This document shows, piece by piece, positions 34,700 through 46,929 of a stretch of DNA of 64,000 nt. The translations under genes were made by a program, and so were the position numbers. Below the pieces are notes generated by a model that saw only the letters and a program-made list of their open reading frames with translations, ran no database searches and was not told where the DNA came from. Position 1 is the first letter of the stretch; every line of letters begins with the position of its first letter. Source of the stretch: Moringa oleifera (taxonomy: Eukaryota > Streptophyta > Magnoliopsida > Brassicales > Moringaceae); the NCBI GenBank assembly GCA_021397835.1, contig JAJFZO010000896.1, positions 5,682,501 to 5,746,500 of the forward strand, given 5' to 3'.

Positions 34700-36320
34700 C
34701 CAAAGTTTTATCTTTACCAAATTATCATCCTAAAATACCACCATAAGCTTCTACTAAAATCACTTGTCTCAAAGAACAAGATGGAACACATAATGCATTG
34801 CCTTTAAAGAGAAAGCCATTGAAGATAGAAAATTTTTTACAAGAACTTGATTTGCAATTCTGCCATATTGAGCTAAAATCAACATCATGCTTATAGAGAT
34901 CCCTAAAAGCATCGAATCCCACCACTTTAACCTTCATATTTGATAAAAGAGAATGCTTTCTACTCAAGGCATCAACAATAAAATTTTGAACATCGGATTT
35001 GTACTTAATGGTAAGTTATAAGATTACAAGTACTCAACTTAAGTTGCATGTCTCTTACTTAACTTGTGTTGGTGATTAATGAATTTCAATGCTTCATCAT
35101 CAAAATAAAGAACAAAAGGCTTTGCAAGAAGGTATTGAATCCAATCGTACAAGACCCTACAAATCACATAGAACTCCTTATTACAAGTACAGTATTTATT
35201 TCAACAATCATTAAGCTTCTCACTGAAAAAGGCAATAGGCTTTCCTTCTTAACGCAAACAGCACCAATACCAATGTTAAAGGTAGCACATTCAACCTGAA
35301 ACACCTTGTCAAAGCTAGGAAGAATTAAAATAAGAGCCTAAGTCATTTTTCTTTTCAATAACTCAAAAGCATCATTTGCTTCACTAGTCTAGTTAAACTT
35401 GTCACCTTTCAAGCACTCGGTGATTGGAGCAATGATAGAACTGAAACCCTTAATGAATCGTCTGTAAAAAGAAGTCAATTCATGGAAACTTCAAATATCA
35501 TGTAGAGAAGTAGGTGTTAGCTAATTAAGAATAGCCTCAACCTAACTTTTATCCATCATAATTGCTTTTCTTGAAACAACATACCCCAAAAACATTACAT
35601 TAAGAGTAAAGAATTCATATTTTCTCAAATTAGTATAAAGTTTTTACTCCCTCAAAATAAGAAACAACTATCTAAGATGATTCATATGCTCATCTTCAAT
35701 TTTGTTATTCGTCGATATGTCATCAAAGGAAACCATAACAAAAGAACCAATGCATGGCTTAAGTATATGATTCAAAAATCACATGAAAGTCCTAAGTGCA
35801 TTAAACAATCCAAATGGCATGATTAACCATTCATGTAAATCATCTGTTGTTTTAAATGCTATCTTCCATTCATTTTCGGGCCTCATTCTCATTTAATGGT
35901 AACCACTTCTCAAATATATTTTAGAGAAAATAGATGCACCACATAATTGATCAAGTAAATCATTTAACCTTGTTGGGAACTGGTAATCAATTGTGATTTT
36001 GTTCATAGCATAGCTATTCATACACATCCTCTAAGAACCATCCTTCTTGGCACTAATAAGGCGGTCACAGCGCATGGACTCATGCCTTTACGAATCAACC
36101 TTTTTCTCACAAAGTCATCAACTTATCTCTAAAGCTCTTCCTACTCTTTAGGACTCATTCCGTAGGTTGTTTTATTTGGAAGAATAGCCCTTGGAACAAG
36201 GCCAATGTGATGTTGAATGTCCCTTAAAGGTGGAGGGGAACTTATTCGAAATTGGTCTCATGATTTTTGTGGTTCATTGTACTATGTACTCTTCACGACA
36301 ACCACAACAACAAAAATAAC
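34700..36320 (-). pseudogene. Reverse transcriptase, RNase H and integrase zinc domain relic
   Basis: From high to low coordinates: a finger region with MCMNSYAMNKITIDYQFP (about 35960-36040), the segment YLRSGYH...[15 protein letters not shown] and [14 protein letters not shown] (about 35790-35930), the active-site SFDDIS (near 35715), then [15 protein letters not shown] with SEANDAFELLK (about 35360-35430) and an RNase H remnant. The zinc-binding integrase start is an open frame at 34725-34967 (DFSSIWQNC, FLFKGNALCVPSCSLRQVIL). The polymerase keeps its two aspartates but stops interrupt it in several places. The motif order is that of a non-Tat Ty3/gypsy element. Confidence 0.83.
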
Positions 36321-36740
36321 TCCACCTCTCTTTAATTCATCCTTGAGTTGATCATAGGACATAAGAGTACTAACTTCTTTCTTTGTTGGACTTGCTTGAG
36401 TAGGTTGCAATGGAGCTAAAATGATCTTTTATCATTTACCTTGAAAGAATAAGTATGCTTATAACCATCATACAACACCATCCTATCATATGGCGAAGGT
36501 CTGCCCAACAACAAATGATAAGCATCTATAGGAGCAACATCAGACCATACTTCATCTTTACAATTCTTTCCAATAGAAAATGAGACTAAGCACCTTTTAG
36601 TTATCTTAATTTCAATCCTTTTTTGTAGCCAGCACAATTGGTAATGATTTGGATGTGGAATAGTGTCCAACTTAGGCTTCTACACCATTTCCAAGTATAT
36701 CACATTCTCAAAGCGGCCATTATCAATGATCACTAAACAC
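36321..36740 (-). pseudogene. Aspartic protease C-terminal region relic
   Basis: An 84-codon open frame (36416-36670) has HPNHYQLCWL, ITKRCLVSFSIGKN and DAYHLLLGRPSPYDR followed by YSFKVND. In Ty3/gypsy elements the LLGRPW-YDR block closes the protease domain and leads to the polymerase. A matching plus-strand copy is at 48100-48420. Confidence 0.78.
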
Positions 36741-36899
36741 ACCTGCCATGAGAAGTACATTTGGGATGAAACACATTCTTTCTCACCTAACCTTCATCCT
36801 CTGTCACATGGGATACTTTCAAGTTACGTTGCACTACAATGAACATACCATGATCTGCATAGGTCATCTCTTCTTCATTGCCATCATGTTCTCGATCAT

Positions 36900-37901
36900 T
36901 GTTACCTTTATCTTCTTCTCCATCACTAACATCTTTCACTAAGTAACAGTCTTTCTATTCAGACAATTAGAAGTAATATGCCTAAAACCATGACATTCAA
37001 AGTATTTCTTACTACTTGGTGTAAAAGGATTGGGTATTTGCCTGCTGCCAGATCCGTCACTCTTTTCTTGCCCTTTTAGCTCCATTTTCCTTTACATAGT
37101 AGGCTTGAAATTAACTCTTTGGAATACACATCTTTGGAACCATGCTTCAATCCCTTTTTAAACTTTTTTTGCTTCTCAGCTTTTAAAGCCAACTTGCACA
37201 CATCATTCAATGACCAATATGGTTGAAGTTAAACCACTTTTGAAATACCATATTTTACACTCCCAAGGTATTTAGCAATGGTTTGATCTTATGGTTCTTC
37301 AAGCTCTCCTTTTAGTATCAAGTTATTAAATTCTATAGTGTACTCCTCTCCTGAAAGTTCCTTTTGCTTGAAATTATTGATTTAAGAAGAATATCTTGTC
37401 TAATATTTTCAAGCAAGTAATTCCTTTTTAATTCCTTTTTCATCTTTTCCCATGTCACAATCTTATCCTTCCTACCAAGTTCTTTTTGTCTTTTCAAATT
37501 CTCCAACAAAAAAGATGAAACTCAAATATTCTTTCTACCACATTAAACCAATCAACAAAATCATCAACACAGATTTTACCTTCAAACTCCAAGATGTCTA
37601 ACTTTGGGCTATGCTTGTTCTACCATTCATCTTATTCTTTATACCTTTCATGATATCCAACCAAGTCTCTTGGGTGAGGAGATGTGTCTTCATCATAAGC
37701 AAAATCTCGAGCTTCATTATCATGCTGATTATTACATCCCTTGAGTTCCTCAATCATTACATCCTTCTTATCTAATCTACACTGCAATCTTTCAAGTTGC
37801 AATCTTAAGGACTCAATATCCACATCATGGTAACTCCCTTCAATAGTAACTTCATTTCCACTCCATCTTGCCATGATTTCTAACCTTGTGCTCACCGCCA
37901 A
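36900..37901 (-). pseudogene. gag relic of the 33.9-38.5 kb gypsy element
   Basis: The N-terminus is open for 89 codons (37632-37901): MAVSTRLEIMARWSGNEV, then IESLRLQLERLQCRLDKKD and HPRDLVGYHERYKE. Middle fragments with frameshifts cover the capsid part (37100-37600). Near 36975-37015 a zinc-knuckle remnant reads YFECHGFRHITSNC, with the first cysteine replaced by tyrosine. The decayed primer binding site GTTGGCGGTGAGCAC lies just upstream and supplies the first codons, so the likely original start is the ATG at MARW. Confidence 0.8.
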
Positions 37902-37902
37902 C

Positions 37903-38476
37903 TATAAGCACAAGTTTGAATAGATTTAAATGAAAATAAGGAATAAAAAGCTCACCACCATGTTTACTGCCAAAGGAATATAGAAAATCACCACACTAAG
38001 GACAATAAACAAAGGTACAAAAACTTCACAACTCACTACTCAAATGGTTATAGATAAACACCACCCTAAGAGATATAGAGATGTTTCACATCACTCAATG
38101 GCTCCCAACCAAAGAGATATAGAGATAGAAGAAAGAACCCAAATAGTTTCTAAACATACAACTTAAGTCTAAGTTATCATCTAAGTCGAAAGCATGAAAC
38201 TAAATACTACTGCGTGAAACAACCCTCCATGCCTTGGGATTTTAAAAATCATTAAGTTTTAGTTGATAACTGAATTATTTAATGCATTTGTTTGCCAAAA
38301 ATGGAGTTAGTCGACTGAAATAAATCTCTCTTGAAGATTACTAAGGTGCATGCCGATGGTCCACCACTAAAGAAGCTTCGATAATATCCTTTCTAGAAAA
38401 TATTCTAAGGAGCATGCTAACTGTCCTTCACATAGCATCATGGGCTAAATGTGATAATATAATCACTCCTATGTCA
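37903..38476 (-). mobile_element. 5' LTR of the 33.9-38.5 kb gypsy element
   Basis: This LTR of about 574 bp aligns with 33978-34551. Its inner ~73 bp (the part from TGATACTG to GAGAACA in the other LTR) is deleted, so it joins directly to the primer-binding region. It ends ATGTCA before the TTGAT duplication. Confidence 0.82.
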
Positions 38477-40745
38477 TTGATTAAAAAATACAAATAATGC
38501 AAAGTTCATTTTGATTTTTATCTTAATATTAATTATTGAATTATTAATCTCACTCTCCATAAAATTATATAATTTTAAAAATTATAATTAGTTAAATTTA
38601 AATTTAATGAAATATCATTAAATTTAAAATTAAATAATTTTCCTATTATTTTTCAATCAACATGAGAATGAGGATATAAAAAAATATTATAATATTAGAT
38701 TAACCCTTTTTACTAATTCAATAATCTATAAATGTTATATAACTTCTTAAAATTAGATGATATAAAATATGACTCTTTTTTTTTCTTTTATTAGATAGAA
38801 TTGTTCATTGGTTAGTTTGCTATTAGTGTATTAATAAGTAAGTCCTCTCAAAGTTGATATATAATTTATATTTGAAATAGTTTCTTTTAATTTTTCAAAA
38901 ATATGAAAGAAGACACAAACATGGTTTTCATAAACATTTTCTTTTGAAAAATTCCTATTTAATTTAAATTTATTTGTTTTGAATTAAAAATTATAGAGTT
39001 GATAACGATACATATTAATCACTTAATATTTTTCAAATAAACTATTTTAAAATTAAAATTATTATTTTTTGTGTGTGTGCGCTACGTTGGTATTATGTGA
39101 ATAAACATAACAAAATCAAGGTGGCTGGCAATATCATAAAAATAAATTATAGAAAAATATTATTATTTTTTATTAAACTTCAAATAAAAATGATTTCTCA
39201 TTATTTCTCCCCTAACATATCAATATTATCACTATGAGCTTTAAAAAATATTTGAAAAAATTAAATAAAAAAACTATATATCACAAACTTCTCACGCTTT
39301 CTTCGATGTATTTCACATGCAAATATCATATATGCAATACTATTTTTTTAATTAATCTCTTTTATGTTTATAATTATGATTAAAAGAATAAATTAACATT
39401 GAATCAAATACCATAATATAATGACTAATTTAATATATAATATAATAAAATTTTTCTTTCTACTTAATATTGTCATTGTGAATTATTGGAAAAGGGAAAA
39501 TTCAAATTCAAATATACTCTTTGTTCAAATTAATAATAATACTACTAATAATTGTAATAACAATAATGATGATGATGATGACTATAATAATAATAATAAT
39601 AAAGAATAAAAAATCATAATGCAGTAAAAATAAAATAATAAAAATAAAATTTTAAATAGAATATAAAAAAGTGAAACAAAATAAAAAATTCAAAAATAAC
39701 AAAAACTAGTAAAAATTAAAAATAAGGAGATATTAAAATTTTTTTGATAATAGAAAATATGGTAAAATAGAAACCACATGAAAATTTTAAAAACCAAAAT
39801 ATTTCTTTGAAAAAATTAAAGCTGGAAATGAGAAAAAAGCAAACAAAATAAAAAAAAAATTATCTCCCTTTCTCTTACTATTTTGTTCTACAATCATTTA
39901 TTTAATATTAATTTGTTGAAAAATTAATTTAAATGAAAAACTAAAAATATAAATAGAGAAACAAAATTAAAAAAAAAAAAGCGATTCTCTCTTTCTCATA
40001 TACTGTGACCAATTTTCCTCAATCACAATAATGCTAAGTACCTCCTAAACTTAGAGGAAGAATGAGAAAGATTAAGAATACATGTTTCTCTTTCAATTAC
40101 TTCCCTAATCATCAAATCAGCGTTATTGTGTTATGAAGGTCCTAAGGACCACTTTACAATTGCTTGGATAATACGTTATAGATTTTTTTTTCCAAGATCA
40201 AACATTTTTTCTATCTCATTGATTTATGTGAATGAATTTATGTATATGAATTGAATTTGATTTTGGTAATATATTTTCAGATTTGTCCCCTTTGAAGATT
40301 CGTACTAGAAAAAAAGCAAAAAGTCAATGTAGATGATGGATCAAGTTGCAAAACGGTTTTTCTGGTTTTATGGTTTTTTTGGTTTTATTCATAGTGAGTT
40401 GCTAGTCTAGGTTTTTGGTGGATATGAGAAATGATGTGAGATTTGAAAGAGAATATGATATGGGGATTGGCGATTTTGAATGATAATTGATACATAAAGA
40501 ATTTAGAGAATAAGTAGGAAAGTTAAAGAAAATATGGCTACTTTTTTTTAGAAGCATTAACACACCATTGTGCTCACATATACTTGAAAACTTTGCTTGT
40601 TATGATGGGTTATCATGGTCAAATCTTAAATGGTGATCAATGTAGGGGCAGTACTGCTTAAGAGATACATTTTTCATGTTCTTACATAAATCTCATTTAC
40701 CTTTGTAAAGTTTTGGTTATATTAGCATGCACCTCTTCACGTAGA
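38477..40745. repeat. Dispersed AT-rich block, copy 3, right piece
   Basis: It resumes at TTGATTAAAAAATAC and follows copy 2 through the microsatellite (39535-39605) and the gene-like extension (39990-40660). It keeps the acceptor-like TATATTTTCAG before ATTTGTCC near 40280 and the motif CTTGTTATGATGGGTTATCATGG near 40596. The last ~90 bp before the telomere-like repeat are not seen in the other copies. The ORF at 39421-39609 covers the microsatellite and is not a gene. Confidence 0.7.
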
Positions 40746-41232
40746 TTCAAACATCAACACCTAATGACTAAACTCTAAACTTTTGAACCCAAAACTTTAA
40801 CTCTTTAACCCTTAATCCAAAACTTGGACCCTTAAATCGTAAATGCTAAACCTCAAACCATAATGCTAATCCTCAAACCTTAACCATTAAACCCTAACCC
40901 CTAAATATTTAACCCTAAACTTGAAGCCCTAAGCCTCATACCTTAAGCCCCTAACTCATAAACCCTATAATTAAATCCTAAACCCAAAACCCTAACCCCT
41001 AAGCCCAGACTCCTTATCCTTAAACCCTAAACCTTAATCCCTAAATGCTTAACTCTAACACCTAAGCCCAAATTCCTAAATTCTTAACCTCGAACACTAC
41101 ATTCTAAGCACCAAATCGTAAAACCTAAACCCCAAATCGTAAACCTTAAATCTTAAACAATATGTTGTAAGTCATGAACAGTAAACTCTAAACATTATAT
41201 ACGATAAACCCTTACATTTTAACCTTAACCTC
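40746..41232 (-). repeat. Telomere-like repeat, C-rich (unit U1 start)
   Basis: CCCTAAAC and CCTTAAACC units with substitutions. At about 41232 the strand flips to G-rich repeat; the junction resembles that at 54222 (shared words: GTCTTA(T/G)GATTTTTGGGCCTA on its right side). Confidence 0.8.
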
Positions 41233-44200
41233 TAGATTTTACGGTCTAGTGTCTTATGATTTTTGGGCCTATGGTCTATAGTTTTAGTGTTTTTGGATTG
41301 AGGTCTAGGGTTTTGGGTTTAGTGTCCATAATCTAGGGTCTAGGGTCTTGGTTCTAGGGTCAAAGTTTCATGTTTTAAGGTCTTAGGTTTTAAGGTCTTT
41401 AATTTAGGGTTCGATTTAGGGTTCACTTTAGGGTTTAAAGGTTTATAGCCTAGGCTTTAAGATATAAGGTATAGGTTTTAAGGTCTAGGGTCTAGGTTTT
41501 AGGGGTTCGGTGTCTTGGGTTCTACAGTTAGGGTTCAGGAATTAGAGTACAGGATCTAGATTTTTGAGTCTAAGGTCTATAGTTTTGTGATTTTAAGGTT
41601 TCAATGCTATATGATTTAGGTCAAATGTTCAGGGTCTTCGGTTTAGTGTGTAGGTTTTAAGTTTTAGGGTCTTAAGGTTTTATGGTCTTGGATCTAGGGT
41701 TTGAGGGCCTAGGGCCTAAGGTCTATGGTATTGGGTATAGGTTCCATGATCTAAGGTGTGGGGTCAAGGTTCTAGAGGTCTTGAGTCCAAGGATCTATGG
41801 TTTTAGGGTTGAGGAGTTAAGGCTTAAGGTTTAGGTTTTAGGGTCCAAGGTCTAGAGTCTAGGGTTTAGAGCTAAGATTTACAATATAAGGCATATAGTG
41901 TAGAGTCTAGGGTCTAAGGTTTGGAATCTACATTTTAGGTTGTAAGGTTAGGATTTTAGGGTTTAAGTTCTACTATTTGAGGTTTAGGAACTAAGGTCTT
42001 TTGTTTATGGTCTTGGGTTTAATGTCTACGATCTTGGTATTAGGATCTTGGTTCATAGGTTTAGGGTCTAAGGTCTACAAATTAGGGTTAGGGATCTAGT
42101 GTCTAGGGTTTAGTCAGTGGTCTAAGGTTAATAGTTTAAGGTTTTAGGGTTAAGGGCCTATAGTGTCTAGCATCTTGGTTATGGTCCAGAGTATAGAACT
42201 GTAGCCTCTAGGGTCTTATGTTTGAGTGCTTAGGGTTAAGGGTTTAAGGTCTTCAATCTTTTATTAGGGAAGATCTATGGTTTTTGGTTTAGGGTAGTGT
42301 TTTAGGCTCAGAGTTAAGGTGTAGGGTTTAGTGTCCTAAGTGTAAGGTTTAACACTTCAGGATATAGAGTTTTAGAGTATGGTTCTGAGTTTAAGGTTTT
42401 AGGATGTAGTGTTTAAGAACAGGGTGTTCAAGGTTAAAATATAGGATCTCAAGTCTACGGTACAAGGTATAAGGTTTAGGATATGGAGTATAGGAGTTAG
42501 GTTCTAGGGTCTAAGGTCTAATGTCTAGGTTTTAGGAAGGTCTCAGTTTTAGGGTCTAAGGTTTAGGTTCTAGGATGAATGTTTAAGGTAAAGTATCTAG
42601 GTTTAAGGTAAAGCATCTAGGTTTAAGGTCAAGGTAATTAGAGTTTAGGGCTTAGGGTCTATGGTCTAAGGTATAAGGCCTGGGGTCTGGGTTGAGGATC
42701 TAGGCTTTTGGGCTTAGGGTCTAACATGTAGGCTCTTATGATTGACATCTCCAAGATCTATGGTCTTAGATCCAAGGTCTAGCTTTTAAGTTTTAGAATT
42801 TTGGAGTCGCAATGTGTAGGGTTTTAGGATCATGGGTGTAAGATCAAGGATTTTGGGTTTAGGTCTTAGGTTTAGGGTTTTTGGTTTAAGGTATAAGGTC
42901 TAGGGTCTATAGTTTAAGACCTTGTATATAGCGCTGAAGGTTTAAGGTGTAGAGTGTAAGGTTAAGGATTTAGGATCTAGGGTCTAGGTTTAGGTATAAG
43001 ATCTTAGGATTTTAAGGTTTTAGGGTCTATAATCTAGGGTTTTTGAGTTTTAAGGTGTAAAGGTCTAGGGTCTCAAGTATAAGATTTTAGAGTTTTAGGG
43101 CTTAGGTTCTAAGGTGTTGGGTCTTCAGTCTAGAATGTGAGGCCTAAAGTCTACGATTTAGGTTTTACGATTTAGGACCTATGGTCCAAGGGTTGGGGTT
43201 TAGGATTTAGAACAAAGGTCTTTAGGGCTTAAGGTGTATAGCATATGGGTCAAGGGTCCATGGTCTAAGGTTTTAAGGTTTAAGGATTAGGGTCTTGGGG
43301 TTTAAAGTTATATGATTTTAGGTCTAGGGTCTAAGGTTTAGGTTTTAAGGTCTCAGGTCTTAAGTCTAGGGCCTAAAGTTTACGGTCTAGGTTCTAGGGT
43401 CTAAGGTTTTAGGATTTTAAGGTTTTTGGGTTTTAGAAACTAAGTCTATAATCTAAGCTTTAGGGTGAATGTTTCAAGACTTCAAAGGTTTAGAGTTTAA
43501 GCTTCAAGGTGTAGATTAGGCCTAGGGTCTACGTTATGGGTTTTAGGGTCCATGATCTGAGGTTTGGAAATTAGGGTCTAAGGTTTAGGAATTTAGGCTT
43601 TGTTTAGGGTTTAAGGGTCTAGGATCTAGGGCCTACGATTTTAGCATTAAGGAGTTAAGGACTAAGGCTAAAGTTTAGGGTTTAACGTTTAGCATCAAGG
43701 ATCTAGGGTTTAAAATCTAGCATTTAAGATCTAAGTTATAAGATGTAGGGTATAGATTTTAAGAATTTAAGGTTTCAGGGTGTATGGGTTTTAAGGTCTA
43801 TGGTTTAGGGTATTGTTTTCTTAGTGTGTATTATCTAAGGTTTAAAGGTCTAGTGCCTAGGGTTAAGGGTGTAAGGTTAAGTGTCTATATTATCTAGCGT
43901 CTTGGTTTACGATCTAGAGTATAGAATTATAGGGTCTAAGGTCTTGGGTTTGAGTATCTAGGGTTAGCGATTTAGGCTTTGATCTTTGGATTAGGGTTTA
44001 AGATCTATGATTTTCAGTTTAGGGTAGCTTTTAGTCTAAGAGTTAGGGTCTAGAGTTTAGTGTCCTAGATCGAAGGTTTCAGGTTTCAAGATATAAAGTT
44101 TCTAAAAAGGGTTCAAGGTTTAAGGTTTTAGGATATACTGTTTAAGAACAGGGGTCAAGTGTTCAAGGTCTAGGTCTAAGATCTCGAGTCTATGGTAAAA

Positions 44201-44771
44201 GGTCTAGGGTTTACAATCTAGAGTATAAGAGTTACGTTTTAGGGGCTAAGGTCTTATGTCAATGTTTCAGGAAGAAGATTCTAAGATTTAGGGTTTAAAA
44301 ATTAGGTCTTGGTTTTAGGATCTATGGTTCACATTTTAGGATCGGTCTAGGTTTTACGATTTAGGTTTAAGTAAAGGGTCTACATTTAGAGTGGTATATA
44401 GTTAAGCGTCCATAGTTTTGGTTGAGTTTTAGGGTAAGGTCTAAGGATTAGGGTTTAAGGTTTGGAGTTTTAAGATTTTGGGTCTAGGTCTAAGGTTTTG
44501 GTTTTGAGGTCTTAGGTCTAGGGCCTAAGGTTTATGGTCTAGGTTCTAAGGTCTAAAGTTTTAGGATTTTAAGGTTTCAAAGTTTTAGAATCTAGCTTTA
44601 TGATCTAAGCTTTCTGGTTGAATGTTTAAGGATTCCAACTTTTAAGGTTTAGGTTTTAAGCTCCAAGGTATAGATTAGGTCTAGGGTCTAGGTTACAAGT
44701 TTTAAGGTTTTAAGGTCCATGATCTAAGGTTTGGAATCAAAGGTTTAAGGTTTACGATTTAGGGTGTAAGG
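41233..44771 (+). repeat. Telomere-like repeat, G-rich, long array in U1
   Basis: About 3.5 kb of degenerate GGTCTAGGGTTTAGG, TCTAAGGTTTAGG and TTTTAGGGTC units. A higher-order repeat is visible: a landmark GGT(A/G)TAGATTAGG(T/C)CTAGGG followed by CATGATCT(A/G)AGGTTTGGAA occurs near 43500 and 44660, about 1.15 kb apart, and again near 51890 and 56130. A 21-bp unit is doubled at 42590-42630. There is no gene. Confidence 0.82.
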
Positions 44772-45390
44772 TGGCACTAAATTATGATGAAATAGTATTT
44801 AGAATATAAATAGTATAACTTTGCTAGAAAATTTGTTTTCAAGATACTAGCATAGGTTCAAACAGATTTGAATAAAAATAAGGGATAAAAGGCTCCCCAC
44901 TCACAAGGTTACTTAAAAGGTACAAAAAATCACCACCACCCTATGGGCAATAAACAAGGATACGAAAACCTCACAACCCACCATTCATAGGGTTACATAT
45001 GAGCACCACCTTAAAAGATACAGAGACGTTTCTCATTACTCAGTGGTTTTGAAACAAAGAGATATAACGATGAAAGAAAGAAATCAAAAAGGTTCTGCAC
45101 ACACAATCAAAGTTTAAGCTACCTTCAATGTTTAAAGCATCAAAATCCAACAACCCTCCATGCATTAGGTCTACGAAAAACAATTAAGTTTTTACTAATG
45201 ACTAGCCTATTTAATGGATTTATTTGATAAAAATAAATGAAGTATTGAAATTTGTTAAGGTGCATGCCAACTACCTACCATTAAAGAAGCTCCCATAACT
45301 TCCTCTCTTGAAAGTCTTCCAAGGTGCATACCAATTTTCCATCACATGGTATCATGGGCTGATTGTGGTAATGTAGGCACTCTTGTGTCA
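44772..45390 (-). mobile_element. LTR of gypsy family L in U1
   Basis: The 619-bp LTR runs from TGGCACTAAATTATG to CACTCTTGTGTCA on the plus strand. Flanks are TAAGG and ATGAT, not a duplication. The same two flanks occur around the LTR at 56540, so the copies came from duplication of a larger unit. Confidence 0.8.
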
Positions 45391-45595
45391 ATGATTTAGG
45401 ATCTAGGGTTCAGGGTCTATGGTTTAGGATTTATGATCTACAGTTTAGAGTTTAGAGCATAAGAGTTTAGGGGTCTAAAGTCTAGGGTTGAATGGTCAAG
45501 GGTCTAGAGTCTAGGTTTTAGGGTATAAAAGTCAAGTGTTTTGGGTTCAAGGATTTAAGGTTTAAGGTCGAAAATTAGGGTTATAGCATCCAAGG
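45391..45595 (+). repeat. Telomere-like repeat between two LTRs (U1)
   Basis: About 205 bp of G-rich repeat with words shared by 52992-53230 and 57190-57424 (CATAAGAGTTTAGGGGTCTA-like and TTCAAGGATTTAAGG-like). It is present at the same place in all three units. Confidence 0.78.
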
Positions 45596-45918
45596 TGATA
45601 CTATGTTAGGATGGAACACTGTTTGGAATGGAAATGATGTAACTTTGTTGAAATTTTTTTTGGAAATATCAATAACAAGTTCGAATAGATTCGAATGAAA
45701 ATAGGGCACAAAAGGCTCATCACCAAATTTAATACCAAAGAGATAAAGAAAATCACCACCCTAAGGACAATGAACCAAGATAAAGAAATCTCACAACTCA
45801 CCACTTACCACTCAAAGGGTTACAGATAGGCACCACTCTAAGAGATATAGAGAGGTTTCTAGTCACTCAAAGGCTCCTAACCAAAGAGGTACAAAGATAA
45901 AAGAGAGAACCCAAAGAG
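45596..45918 (-). mobile_element. LTR fragment of gypsy family L (U1)
   Basis: It starts TGATACTATGTTAGG and follows the LTR for ~320 bp to AGAGAACCCAAAGAG, then jumps to C-rich repeat. The equivalent fragment at 57425-57742 ends at the same place next to TGTGCTA(G/A)ATCTTA. A 67-codon frame inside (45601-45804) is the recurring LTR ORF. Confidence 0.75.
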
Positions 45919-46540
45919 TACATATGTGCTAGATCTTAGACTTTATGCTGCAAACCACAAACCCTAGACCTTAAAACCCTAGATTGTAAACCTTAACAAC
46001 CTAAAACCCAGAAACACTAAAAGCTTAGGTATTAAACCCAAGATCTTAATCGTAAAACCTTAAACCTTAAACTTTAGATCCTAAAACCATAAACCTTAGA
46101 CCCCAGAGCCTAAAACACTAGATATGATACCCTAAACCCCCATATTCTTCATCCAAAAACCTCAAACCCTAAACTCAAGGCCTTAGACCCTACATCTTCG
46201 GCCTTAAATCTTAAAACCTGAAACTCAAACCCTGGGGCCTAGATTACCGACTCTAGACCATGACCTTAGAAAGCTAAACCAAAAACTCGAGATCTAAAAC
46301 TTTAGAAACATAAACCATAAACTCTAGACCTTGGGTCCTAAATCCCTAAAATCATAAAACCCTAGACCCTAGACCTACAACTTATAACGTAAAACCCTAG
46401 ATCATAGACCTAAGACCTTAAAATCCTAAAACCCTAGAGCCTTAAGAATTGGACCCTAGACCCTAAACTTAAAGCCCTAGTACCTAGACTCTAATTTGTA
46501 AGTAATAGACCCTATACCCTAACACCTAAACTTTAGATCC
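45919..46540 (-). repeat. Telomere-like repeat, C-rich (U1)
   Basis: Units such as AAACCCTAGACC and CCTTAAACC. Its right part is nearly identical to that of U3: TAATTTGTAAGTAATAGAC occurs at 46492 and at 58407, followed by CCTATACCCT in both. Confidence 0.8.
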
Positions 46541-46915
46541 CATGTGCTAGTATATATTTTCATGCTTTAGACTTAGAAAGAAGCTTAGAATTTGACTGAA
46601 TTTGCAGTAACTTTTTGACTTTTATCTTTTATCCCTATATAAAATAGTAAGAAACAACTCTGTATACCTTAGGGTGGTGTTGATCCGTTTCCCTTTGAGT
46701 CATGAGTTGTGAGATTTTTGTATTCTTATTTGTTGTCTTTCGGTTGTGACATTTTGTATCTTTTTGATATTAAACTCGATGGTGAGCCTTTTATTTCAAT
46801 TTTTATTCAAATCTATTTGAACTTGTTCTTGTGCTTTTCGTCGAATTTCTAACAAAGTTCTATAATTTCTATTCTAAATATTGTTCCATCATGACACAAT
46901 ACTAGTTTAGTATCA
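46541..46915 (+). mobile_element. 5' LTR of gypsy family L, truncated (U1)
   Basis: It begins at CATGTGCTAGTATAT inside the LTR and runs to the LTR end near 46905. A decayed primer binding site, TTAGTATCAAAGCA, follows. It drives the gag copy in sense. Confidence 0.72.
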
Positions 46916-46929
46916 AAGCATCAGGTATT

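Larger units (their letters stand above)
33905..38476 (-). mobile_element. Ty3/gypsy retrotransposon of family L, complete ends, internally deleted
   Basis: The 4,572-bp minus-strand element has LTRs at both ends (TGATACTG...CTATGTCA on the plus strand) and an exact 5-bp duplication TTGAT (33900-33904 and 38477-38481). It defines the family that recurs through the window. The internal region encodes gag, protease, reverse transcriptase, RNase H and the zinc-binding start of integrase. The integrase core is absent: only ~170 bp separate the zinc domain from the 3' LTR. The primer binding site is mutated and the 5' LTR lacks ~73 bp at its inner end. The element is inserted in block copy 3 and so is younger than it. 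Confidence 0.92.

Noticed and set aside
36748..36942. Plus-strand open frame of 64 codons, histidine and phenylalanine rich
   Set aside because: It is antisense to the gypsy gag-protease region and has no family match.
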